Source: Glossina fuscipes
Taxonomy: Eukaryota; Arthropoda; Insecta; Diptera; Glossinidae
Reading direction: 5' to 3'
Assembly (NCBI RefSeq): GCF_014805625.2
Contig: NW_023998431.1
Location: 1,394,853-1,458,852, forward strand
DNA length: 64,000 nucleotides
Every line of letters begins with the position of its first letter. The first letter of the stretch is position 1. Positions 49,455 through 59,078 of this stretch are shown one piece after another. Position numbers and translations under genes: made by a program. A model generated the notes under the pieces. That model had not been told where the DNA came from. It worked only from the letters and a program-made list of their open reading frames with translations, and ran no database searches.

Positions 49455-50095
49455 TCATTAATAAGTAAACGTAAGATTTTTTTGACATATTTTTTGGTGA
49501 AACGGTATTTTTTGCTTCGTCATTTGGAGTCGATTTCTTGGCAATTTTGGTATAGTGTTCAGCATAATGTTCGTTATAATGTTTGTTATGCATTGTTCTG
49601 TCTTTTCCAAGGTAGTGGACGGTCCGATTCCATGCGCATTCCAAAAAAAAAAAAAAAAAAAACAGAGACCATAAACTTGCCGGCCGATTGCCGTGCTTTT
49701 TACCGTTGTAACTTCCATGCGATTCTTTCCACCCAGCTGGCTATCGATGCGATTCAGCAATGTAGCGGTGGAACCATGCTTCATCAAATGTCTCTTTGCG
49801 GTTAAAAAGGCTTACGAATCAGTAAAACCTCGATGGTTTTAATGCACGGCAAATTGTGAATCCGCAGGCCTTTGATATCTTTTGAGATGTCAGCTATATC
49901 TTGCAACTTGCACTCTTCTAATACTATGATTAGCTTTTAGCATTTTTTCAATTTTTCCTGATGGAATAATTATTTCTCTTGGGCGTCTATTATCTCCACT
50001 GTCACTGGTGTTCATATGAGCTAAAACATTTTCAAAGCTAATGCAAAGTTTGTACATCATTTTTTCCCATCAAAAAGCAATGTTACGTGTTAATG
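49455..50095 (-). mobile_element. mariner transposase relic (irritans-like)
   Basis: Read on the minus strand across frameshifts it shows, in order: CFLMGKN (about 50,063-50,083), an N-terminal block ending in RRPREIIIPSGKIEKMLK, LQDIADIS (helix-turn-helix region), DEAWFHRYIAES (49,751-49,785, holding the first catalytic Asp), and PAGWKESHG. After these comes a poly(A/T) expansion where GKVMAS should be, then FWNAHGI (49,626-49,642), LEK and, 33 residues later, FHQ. That spacing equals the LEK-to-FHQ distance in intact mariners. The second catalytic Asp after FHQ is lost (FHQK). Frameshifts and stops make it dead. Nothing downstream of about 49,455 is recognisable, so the C-terminal third is missing. 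Confidence 0.85.
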
Positions 50096-50254
50096 AATGC
50101 ACACTAAATTCGAGTCTTTTCATTGCTTCGAAAAGCACAAGGGTACAGATGCTTAAATTGCTGAAGTAACTCATAAGTATTTTTATTGTTATTATTAATT
50201 TTGCCAGAGAAATAAATTCTAAGATTAAAGTCTTAAAGCACTTGCATCGAAGGC

Positions 50255-50345
50255 TATCGGCTTTTATTAAAAACTCTACCGCACTTGAGATTCGAACCCA
50301 CGACCATTGAGTTGCTAGTTGAGATTCCTCGCCTTCGGCCACTCA
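50255..50345 (-). mobile_element. tRNA-derived SINE head (family S1)
   Basis: On the minus strand, A box TGGCCGAAGG (50,332-50,341) and B box GGGTTCGAATC (50,289-50,299) are both close to consensus, about 32 bases apart, followed by TCAAGTGCGGTAGAGTTT as in the copies at 7,441 and 41,685. This is the best-preserved polymerase III promoter in the window. The A box resembles Leu/Ser tRNAs, but no acceptor stem closes, so it is a SINE head rather than a tRNA gene. The body beyond is unclear. Confidence 0.6.
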
Positions 50346-50928
50346 GGCGGATAACTCATAAGTAAAAGATCAAAAAGACGTGAAATTGCTCAATTTACTC
50401 AAATTTCTGGACAATTATTTCTTTTTTTTGGTTTTTAAAAACCAATAAGCTATCACTTATTATATGCTACCTTTTTTCATTTAACTTTAGTGCGAAAAGT
50501 TTTGATTTTATCAATATTGAAAAGCGAAAAAGCAAAATCCCTTTCCTTTTACATGTAGTGAAAATGTTGGGTTTTAACTCTATGGGCGACCTGTCAAATA
50601 ATTGCAGAGTATACCTGTTTTGTAAAACAGTACCGATCGGTAGAATATATACGTAGTTGTTGGAATCTTTAAGACCTTGTAATCAATCGCCTCTCCATCC
50701 ATTCATTTGCCGTAAATGTATAACACAATATAAACTGTGCTGGGATAATCTGAAGGTAATTTGTATATCTATATTTTTTCGATGGTTGTGATTACTTACA
50801 CAATCAAATGAAATTGTTTTTGAAAAGTTTTACTAGATCGTGTCGTTAAACGTAAAGAAACGTCGCCATAATTAACTTGTATTCTTAGGAAAAAGCGTCA
50901 TTTACAAAAAACAACAACAACAAATTAA

Positions 50929-51314
50929 AAAGTTATATTCGGCTTGGGCCGGATCTCGTATATCCAGCGCGATTAAAATCTTTAGCGTCTAATGCTTTTA
51001 TTTTTGGTTATGAAAAAGTAAATGGGATAAAATTTTTTGTTCAACATTATGCTTTACGGCGGACGTCTGCTCTGACCAATAGCAACCTGCGTGCAGAGAC
51101 TCCAATAGTTTCCGCGAAATTTGAATGCGTTATTTTAGTTTTTGCGCCCAGGAGAGTGTAAATAACACACACGACACAAACACACATCGGTCCAAAATTT
51201 CGTGCGGATCAAGGGTATATATATTTTTCAGGGTCTCTGACGTTTCTTCTTGGGTGTTGCAAATATTTTCACAATATGAATAAACCGGAGTTCTTCGTTG
51301 GTGGGTATAAAAAA
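50929..51314 (-). mobile_element. Family YZ-related repeat with different 3' end
   Basis: On the minus strand it begins TTTTTATACCCACCAACGAA, has GCAACACCCAAGAAGAAACG, a GTGTGTTTGTGTCGTGTGTG block and TCTGCACGCAGGTTGCTATT, matching the 5' half of the YZ copy at 59.1 kb (GCACGCAGGTTGATAG). It ends instead in ATACGAGATCCGGCCCAAGC, followed by CGAATATAACTT. The shared head with a different tail suggests a sister subfamily. Confidence 0.6.
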
Positions 51315-52104
51315 AGACGTCCATATTTTTCTGCTCTATGTAATGGTAACTTCATGCAATTTCCTTACCCTCAGATGGAGAACAGTGAAATTGATAAATG
51401 AAGATGAATTGATAGCAAGAGATCGTCCATAAACGCGTAGTAGAGATCGGGACTTTATATTTAATTGAGAGGAAAAAGAAAGTTTCAAACTTCAAAACTT
51501 TAAAACGTCAGGCATTTGCCAGCATTTTGCTCAAATTTTTAATATCTTAACATTCACAATTTTTTTTTCTTTCCATATTCTTCGTTGTCATGCTTTTTAA
51601 GATGTTTTGGAAGATTTTTAGTGATAAAATTCGTTAGATTTTCTCAATGCAATTTTCTAATATAGGTGAAAAAATGTGACCGATATCGTGCAACGGATTT
51701 TTCTTCGATAAGCCTCGATTTTGCGTAAATTGTTATTATTACATTTGTTGTCACCTCTCCGAAGGAAAAAGCTTCAACGATGTCTACGACGATTAATTTG
51801 CGTAATGCGATACGTCTCTAGTGTGCTGCATCGATATATTAAAAAGCACATTTACTGTCCATCTATACTAATGGGTGATATAAAAGTTCTTTGCGGATAA
51901 TCAGGTCGGTGTTGCTCAAACGAACATGTGCTTAAAAGGTGACATTTCAACTTTTTTTCAACATTTTTAGTGCAAATAGTTTTCCAATTCATTGCTGGTG
52001 TAAAACGTTATATTGATTTGAAATTTAGTGAAATAGCTAAAGAAATACACTATGTGAAGCTTTTTGACTGTAGAACGGTAACAACGATGTAAAAAAAAAA
52101 AAAA

Positions 52105-52320
52105 ATTGCACAGTGTACGATGAGAATGGTCTCTGTGATCCAAGGACTTAGGAGTGATTTGCTCGAATCCGTTTTGTAAAGTTCGATGTCAAAGATGCAC
52201 CTCGCTCTGGTCGGCTAGTCACTGGAAAAGTCGATCAAATTTTAGAACTGGTGGAGCAAGACCGATCGGCACTAAACATCAACCACGTAGTAGTTGGGAA
52301 TCATTTGAAAAGAGCAAGAA
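52105..52320 (+). mobile_element. mariner transposase relic, DNA-binding part (lineage with 60.1 kb)
   Basis: Plus-strand translation gives TVYDENGLCDPRT, a stop, E, a stop, FARIR, then KFDVKDAPRSGRLV, TGKVDQILELVEQDR and INHVVVGNHLKRA. These correspond to the linker (GDFDVDD-PRSGRP) and second helix-turn-helix of mariner transposases. A block of about seven residues (CQEIAEA in the sibling copy at 60.1 kb) is deleted. The catalytic domain is absent; the repeat at 52,345 begins immediately after. Confidence 0.8.
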
Positions 52321-52344
52321 TAAGAGAAGAAGAAATCCCAAATC

Positions 52345-52765
52345 AAGGTCATTCCAACCAATTGATTTTCCCAAATAATAATATCCCTAGAGAGGGAAAA
52401 CCGAAGTGCACAGTCGCGGCGCGTCATGCAGCTGCCGGCCGAGGAAAACGATTAGGGGAAAAGCAGGTTAACGGATTAAAAATGAAGCCACGAACTTAGG
52501 TAATAGTAATAAGCTTGCAAGAATATTTGCAAAAGGCAGAGTCAGTCGGACAAGAACATTTGAATCGGTAAAGAATATTAGAGTTGAGAAGTCGAGTGTA
52601 TTGCCAAAGCAAAATGCAAATAATCCTACCCTTAAACAAATTGATTGTAAATAAAAGAGTCTTGTAGTGAAAACGTGCAAGTGTATTTCTCTTAGAAAAA
52701 ATGTCCACGATCTAGTGATACGAACCGTATCTGAGAAAAGCGAACTTCGTAACAATACGATTGTT
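52345..52765 (+). mobile_element. Unclassified LTR-like dispersed repeat, copy B
   Basis: Sister of copy A at 48,588-48,958, in the same orientation, with the shared blocks CTAGAGAGGGAAAACC, GCTGCCGGCCGAGG, GTTAACGGATTAAAAATG, AAATTGATTGTAAATAAAAG, GATACGAACCGTATC and the end AACAATAC. It abuts the mariner relic upstream and precedes another by about 165 bases. The 3.4 kb between the copies holds unrelated repeats and no gag/pol, so they are not the two LTRs of one readable element. Confidence 0.6.
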
Positions 52766-52929
52766 ATTGTCGATTATGGTCTCTTTCCATTTATGCGGTA
52801 AAGTTATTACTTAATCCCTGCAGAATACCTGGAATTAATGGGCAAAAGTTACCTGATTTTTCCAGGCATTTTTAAAGTCAGCTTTATCCAAACAAAAGAG
52901 TTTTGCAGAGACCGACGCAGTAAATAAGT

Positions 52930-53240
52930 TTTCATTTATACGAGTTTTTACAATTGTGTACGGCGTGCCGTTGTCATGATGGAAGCCGACACCCATTTAA
53001 TTGATTGATTCTGGTCGATTTTCGTATCCTTTTTGTTAGCTCAATGCGATCTTATTCATTGCTGACACTATGTACGATTTCCCTTCTTTCCACCACGTAC
53101 CGAACGCAACCTGGATTTGAAGACGATCGTTGTCATATGTCTTTTTGCGATAATGAGCCATTTGGAGCGACGTTCTTGTGTCGTACAAATTTTATATCGC
53201 CAGCAATGATTTACTTCAAAAATAAGTCAACGTTGTTGTG
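52930..53240 (-). mobile_element. mariner transposase relic, second lineage
   Basis: The minus strand reads NNVDLFLK, a stop, IIAGDIKFV (53,196-53,237), corresponding to the NKIDPFLK-x-IVTGDEKW block with the first catalytic Asp. Further on it reads GVGFHHDNGTPYT (52,952-52,990), corresponding to the VFHHDNARPHT block, so the second catalytic Asp is kept. The spacing between them is about 20 codons shorter than in intact elements, indicating an internal deletion. Preference for FHHDN and AGD/TGD rather than DEAW/FHQDN places it in a different lineage from the relics at 49.5 and 54.2 kb. Confidence 0.75.
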
Positions 53241-54174
53241 TTATTGATGGCAATACGTCTAATCAAATTTTTAATGGCATTCCATGCGATACCTATCGGA
53301 CTTCTATATATATGTTAGTTAGCCCTATACAAATGGTTAAGCACTGCGTTAAGACCGATATTTTATTTCTTAACTTGTCTATTTATAGGTTTCTGTTGAT
53401 TTTTGGGACGGTTTCATTGACTTTTTGAATCATTGGTCGACCAGGATAAGACGCCACTTTGAAATCACAATTTCCAGAATTGAAGTACGCAAATTTCCTA
53501 CATGTAAAAACATTTGATAAAACACCAAGATCGTAAACGCAGTAAAACTTTTCTTGGGCTTTCGCAAAGTTTTTTAGTTAAATCGCAAAATATAACGAAT
53601 TTTTCTCAATAATTTTCACATGAATATAAGTTTCGACGCGGACGACGAAATGCAGTCTTCTCCTAACGAGATTCGGGGATTACTCGTAGCACTTCGAACG
53701 CGCCTCAGTATAAGGGAATCGGATTAGTTGAGCCCGATATATCATACTAAATAGGGTCTAGTGGAAAATATTTCTCAATAGGTTGTCCCATAATAACAGA
53801 TTACGGCTGCTAAAAGAGCTCAGCTTTGTACATTCCATTCTAAGCAAAGGGATTCGTCACATCGTAGCATCTATCATATTTGAAATAGAATTAACATACA
53901 TACTTTGCCGCTTTCTAATCTCCAAGTTCCGTTATTTAATATGCGTATTAAGCGAATAGCTAAGAAAAGGATAATACGCCACTTAGTAGCGGCCGCGGTT
54001 TTTAATATACAGAAAGGATTTGGAAGGATATGGAAAGACTCCGCACTTAAATAGAGGGCTGATTTTTACACAAGAGAGCTCTTCGTAGGCCTTCCCTTTT
54101 CCCTTTACATCACGTGCTTGTTTTCCATTTCGCTTTCTTTTACATGCAGCATATCACTCAATAATATCCATAGG
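53241..54174. other. Non-coding DNA, no gene seen
   Basis: AT-rich DNA between two mariner relics; no recognisable repeat or gene. Confidence 0.5.
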
Positions 54175-54635
54175 ATTTTATTCATTATAATATTCATTAT
54201 TGATCTTCTGTCTTTTTTCGAAACAGTGAATGAGTATTACACCATACGCATTAGAAAACGGAGACACCATAACCTTCTCAGACGACTTTTTGGTTGCTTC
54301 CTTCGCCAGTTGCTGTTCACTCGACTGACTGCCGATAGTTCATCTCTTGCTTTTCATCCTATTACGTTCAGCATTCATTAAGGTGTCAGCTATCCTCAGC
54401 AACTGCATTTTTTGGTCATCTAAAAATATTTTATGCACTTTTTTTATGTTATCTGGAACAAATGCCAAACTCGAGCAACCAGACAATTCAGAATCATCGA
54501 TGCTTGTACGATCGAGTTTAAAATCAATAGGTCACTTCTCTCCCATTTGTCTTGATGAAGCAGAGTCCAAATAAGCAAGACAAGTCAGTGCTTTGGTTGC
54601 CCATTAAAAAGCATTGCTTTGTTGTAACTTGTAAA
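54175..54635 (-). mobile_element. mariner transposase relic (irritans-like), best conserved
   Basis: Minus strand, mostly one frame: CFLMG near 54,600-54,616; after a frame change, DRTSIDDSELSG, then PDNIKKVHKIFLDDQKMQLL and RIADTLMNAER (54,370-54,453), the family's helix-turn-helix; then EQQLAKEATKKSSEKVMVSP (54,258-54,300) for the SAGKVMASVF block, and NAYGVILIHCFEKRQKINNE with YYNE following (to 54,181) for DAHGIIFIDYLEKGKTINSEYY. The segment holding the first catalytic Asp (DEAW region) between these two blocks is deleted. The C-terminal half with the other two Asp residues is absent. It shares CFLMG with the relic at 49.5 kb. Confidence 0.85.
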
Positions 54636-55549
54636 CAAATGTTCGGAATGTCATGAAATTGTGGAAAATTTCGTTTGAAGATTGGTACTATCTCAAACTC
54701 ATAGTAGAGAGTGGTCTAGGTCATCCTGTGACTTCCTTAAGCGTTGTGTTACATTCGCCAATGTATGCTCATAGACGCCATGTAACTTTGGTAAGCCAAT
54801 CTGATAATGAATGAAGTTAAGTGGGAAGCTACGTGCACGAATCACGATTATGAACCGGACACATCTGTCATGACCCATTCTAAAATATTTCGATCTTTTC
54901 CTATTCTGTGTTCAGCGTATATTTTTTTTCAGTTTAAGTACGAAAGAAACTGTAGCATCCCTGAAATCGAGGCACGAGTGCGCCGCACCCACAAGAATAT
55001 CACGTTTTTTTACGTTTCAGAATCCCGTCAGGGGACGTTACTAGCAAAAAAATAAAAAAGAAAAAAAAATTAAAGAAAAGAGGAACATGTGTATGCATGC
55101 AATGCCTCTAATGCGTTGATATGTCATATACAAGAAAAAAGATTTATTTGTTATATATTATGGTGTTTTGTTTATTAAAAGCTATATTTTTAATAATAAA
55201 ATAATCAGATTTTATTGACAATTTTGCGAAAATTTTCGTTTGACACTTATTGAAATTTACCTATGAATATATATATACATATGAGTATGCATAAACGCAT
55301 ACATATACATAAATTGCTGTTAATTGTTCAAGCAAAAACAAAAACACAATTGTCAGAGTTTTTGAAAGCATTAATTGGTTTTTAAAATGATACGAAGCCA
55401 ATCAATCTGGGTTCCCGGATAGCAGAAAACGTGTAGTGGTCGCTCAACCGAGGAATGCAGCAGAATGCTGAAAGCGAAACAATTGGAGAAATGAATGAAA
55501 TTGGTAGTGACATCAATGAATAATAAAATAGTGATAGAGAGGAGAGATA
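54636..55549. other. Non-coding DNA, no gene seen
   Basis: AT-rich DNA; the 82-codon frame at 54,807-55,055 ends in an A-rich tract and has no motif. Confidence 0.5.
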
Positions 55550-55550
55550 C

Positions 55551-55633
<83 letters not shown>
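55550..55633. repeat. (GA)n microsatellite
   Basis: About 40 GA units with rare GG/AC interruptions, the longest GA array in the window. Confidence 0.95.
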
Positions 55634-55637
<4 letters not shown>

Positions 55638-56884
55638 TAAAGCGAGTCACTCGCTGTTTATGCTGTTTTTTGTTTTTTTTCTTTAAACTTTAAATAGACG
55701 GACGTGATGGATTGCGTTATGTTTTTGAATGTTGTTCATGCATAGCTTGTTAATCCTAAAAAAGGAATGATCATTAACTTAAAAGACTTTTTAAACAACG
55801 GTCATTAATTTGCTCCAAGATGGAAATTTAATATTGTTTAGTACTCTTTTCTTTTAGCATATGTAAAATGTATCAATATTAAGCTTTCCTTCCTCAGATA
55901 CGTATATGTACATATTTATATATATATATATGTATAAATATATATATATATTATTTAATATTACAATTGCACTTATTCTGATATGTTGTTATTGTGTTGC
56001 ATGTGTCGTTGCTGTTGTTTAATAAAACATTGTACCCACTTTGCTAACCAGTTTTGTTCGTTTGCATGTATGCGATATTTTTTCAATTTCAACAAACAAT
56101 ACATTTTAATTTCAGAGATTTAATTAACGCCATCAACATTCAATCTCTTTTATACCCTACATATGCACATTTACTGAACACAGGGACTGATTGAATGTAG
56201 TAAATGCAGAAACAATGACAACATCAACAGCAATAATAACAACAACAAATGTATATCAAAGGCTACCTATATGGGGGATTTATAAACGATAAACGACAAC
56301 ACCAGCTATTGATGTTGTTTAAGTCTTGTTTTGTTTAACATGTAATTGAAATTTGATCCTACAGAAAACTGTGATGAAACTAAATCGTTAAGGCTTGAAA
56401 CAAATAAATATAAAAAGAAAATACAAAAAAAAAAAAAAAAAAAAATTTAACAAAATATTTATATTCACTTCACTACCTTTTATTGACACTAACGAAGAAA
56501 CTTCATTAACTTCTAAAATTCATGTATGAAGTATTTTCTCTCTTACGAAGGTACAAACAAAAGTATAAAAATTGCATTTGTTTAAGTGAAGATTGCTCAA
56601 CACTAAAAATAAATCTCTCGAAAAAGTGATGTGAATTGCCCAAAGGTACAATCGTTAACGGGATTTGACGACATTTATTTTTTTTTTTTTTTTTTTAAAA
56701 TCGCACCGACTGAGATTTTTCTGTTCATTTCGATTTTTCAAAACATTGTTTTTATTTTTAACACAAGTAAAAAAAATATTGACAAACGTGGTTGTATCTG
56801 GTTCTCTGCTGCTCTTCTGGAGAATATCAAGGATGTTGATAATGCATGAATAAAACAATAGAATTAAGACACTATTCCTGAAGA
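55634..56884. other. Non-coding DNA, no gene seen
   Basis: Contains (AT)n near 55,915-55,950, an A-run at about 56,425-56,443, a T-run at about 56,677-56,696, and CAACAA/AATAAC text near 56,215-56,250. No gene. Confidence 0.5.
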
Positions 56885-56950
56885 AGGTGTTGAGATTGAG
56901 TCTGGCACATGTTTGCCGGATTTGCTAACCACAAGACCATAAGGTAGCCA
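56885..56950 (-). mobile_element. tRNA-like SINE head (second type)
   Basis: The minus strand reads CCTTATGGTCTTGTGGTTAG, close to the 5' end and A box of fly tRNA-Glu/Asp-type genes (GGTCTAGTGGTTAG), followed about 25 bases later by CCAGACTCAATCTC in the B-box position. The B box is too degenerate and the stem does not close, so it is read as a decayed tRNA-derived element. Confidence 0.4.
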
Positions 56951-57074
56951 ACATAAAATGATGAAACGGTGACCTTCGATCCTTCAAAAAACTGCGATCA
57001 GCACCGAGAGGTTCTATGTCTCACATTCCGCTTTTATTCCTGAGTAATGTAATCAATCGTTTATCTTTTTCTTA

Positions 57075-57438
57075 AAAACGCACCGGACCATTATAGTCGT
57101 ACACGTCTCAACATTATTGACATAACTGCTTTTCAAAATAAGGCGTTATAAGGGAAGTTGTCGAAAAAGTGGTCCAATCTTAAAAATTTTCGATAGCATT
57201 CGTTCTTCCGTTAAAACACAAGGGTTTATCAAATTTTATGAAAATCTCTCAAAAAAGGCGAGTTTTGATACATGAAGAGGCATCAGACGGAGAGACAAAT
57301 AGACAAGTTTAAGTCGATTCAGAAAGTGAATCTGAATTCATCGGTAAAATAAAAAATGGTTCTGTCTCAAATACTCTTAAGTGTTGTACACATCCGCGCA
57401 ATCTTAACATACTCTTGTACGACAAGTCGTGTAAGGTA
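57075..57438 (+). mobile_element. Dispersed repeat, family X copy 4
   Basis: Contains GTTATAAGGGAAGTTGTCGA, AAAAGTGGTCCAATCTTAAA, AGCATTCGTTCTTCCGTTAA, ATCAAATTTTATGAAAATCT, AGTCGATTCAGAAAGTGAAT, ACTCTTAAGTGTTGTACACA and a terminal CTTGTACGACAAGTCG. A short dyad ATTCAG/CTGAAT lies in the GATTCAGAAAGTGAATCTGA block. Confidence 0.7.
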
Positions 57439-57714
57439 CAGTGCTACCAATATTTAAGTGCAAAGTAGGTTTAATAATTTTTTCAAGTTTCAACTTAACT
57501 TTTATAAATTAAAAAATATGTATATCTATATATGGGGAGTTTCGCTATTGTGTAGTAAATCTAATATGTTTAGATAGGCCAAGGTTACTACCGTTGAAAG
57601 TGAAAATTGGTAACACGGGCAGGAATACCAGTATGTATAGACTACATATTACATTATATTATGTATTAGCTTAGAGATATTAAATATATGCAGTAAATAT
57701 CAATTAAGGTTTGA

Positions 57715-57790
57715 CGCAGCAGCAGTCAAGCTCAGACATTCCCGACTAAAAGCGTAGCTTTCTAACCACTAGACAATACGGTAACAAATC
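57715..57790 (-). mobile_element. tRNA-like SINE head (second type)
   Basis: The minus strand reads ACCGTATTGTCTAGTGGTTA, a near-consensus tRNA A-box region, with a degenerate B-box position (GTCTGAGCTTGACTGC). It resembles the head at 56,885-56,950, also on the minus strand, about 0.8 kb away, with a family X copy between. Confidence 0.4.
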
Positions 57791-59078
57791 TTATATCAAC
57801 AAATTCTTATTAAGTTTTACATTTTGCGATGAACCCAAGATAAAAATTTAGAAAAATAAAGAAGATATATAATTAATACGGTGTTTTGAACTCTCTCTTT
57901 GCTACTCACGATTACGAATTGTTGCCGCTTTTTAATGATTCGGCTGTGAACATACGCTATCAAAGAAACAGAATTATGTTCGTTTCGTGTAAATTAAAAA
58001 TAATAAACAACGTGACCGGGTTTCGAAACCACACTCATCTATATCACACATTCACATTATTTACACACGTAGTCACATTATTTATAAACATCGACGGCAT
58101 AGGGGGCATCGAATCTTTTTAGCTTCCGGTTTGTCAATTTCTTCAAAATGTTCGTAGTCTCTCCGGGAGTGTAAGATTCGATAATTTTGCCCGTTCTTTT
58201 ACTGTTACAGCAGCGTCGTAACAAGCCTATCCAAAATATGGGGAAAAGTTATCGATCAAGGTGCCATATATTTGATGTAGAAAAGTTCATTTAAAAAAAA
58301 AAAGAAGCTATGGCAAAAAGAGACCGTAAACTTTTTCTGCGATCTATTATTTTCAAGAAATTTAAAGTATTTCGTCTTTATCGTTTCTTCTTTTGTGCTT
58401 TGTAGTTAAATTTGATTAAGTTCTTTTAGATTAAGAGGTCATATGTAAGAACAATTATTTCCATGAAAGCGCCGCAGCTGTAGCGAGCCGAAGAATAATA
58501 GGAACGGTCCGAACAAAATTAAAATTGTCAACGAAAGGCATAAGTGATGAAAATGACGATATAGGGAGCGATTTTGCTATCTAGAGATAAAACTTACAAA
58601 CTTAATTTGTAAAAAGTGCAATTAAAGCACGTCTTACTCTTTCATTACTTACACGGCCGATGAGCTAACATGGCCGATGAGCTATCCTGGTTGCTAAACT
58701 TTTAATCTACAGCTCTGATATTTTATTAGATTGTGACGCACTTTCATTGTATTGTTTTATTTACTCTTTGTTCGTCTATTTTCGTTGTAGTTTATTGACC
58801 TTTAAAGCATTGGTATTTACAACAATAGTAATGACTCCGATTTCTTCGTTTGAGTCTGGTTTTCGGAATGTTACGTAATCTATAACAAATCGAACTTTAT
58901 GTGTAGGTTCTTCAAATGGCCTGGCTTCGGTCATGGCTTCAAGCAAAGAATAATAAAAATTAAATTAAACGTTCATTCGAAAAATGAAGTTTTATTTAAA
59001 AGAAAAAAAATTCAAGAATTCTTCGTTTTAAGATTTTCTTAGATTCTGCTCAATCGGATATCAGTAATATACGTTAGT
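57791..59078. other. Non-coding DNA, no gene seen
   Basis: AT-rich DNA with a 17-bp tandem duplication at 58,652-58,685. The frame at 57,886-58,122 shows no motif. Confidence 0.5.

Noticed and set aside
49392..49805. 137-codon plus-strand open frame
   Set aside because: It is the antisense shadow of a mariner relic read on the minus strand.
50289..50345. Possible tRNA gene on the minus strand
   Set aside because: A and B boxes are good, but no acceptor or anticodon stem closes and the same head recurs with a SINE body elsewhere.
48588..52765. One LTR retrotransposon with copies A and B as its two LTRs
   Set aside because: The intervening 3.4 kb holds mariner, SINE and YZ remnants and no gag/pol, primer-binding site or polypurine tract that I can see.
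57715..57790. Possible tRNA-Glu/Asp gene on the minus strand
   Set aside because: The A box is good, but the B box is ruined and the stems do not pair.
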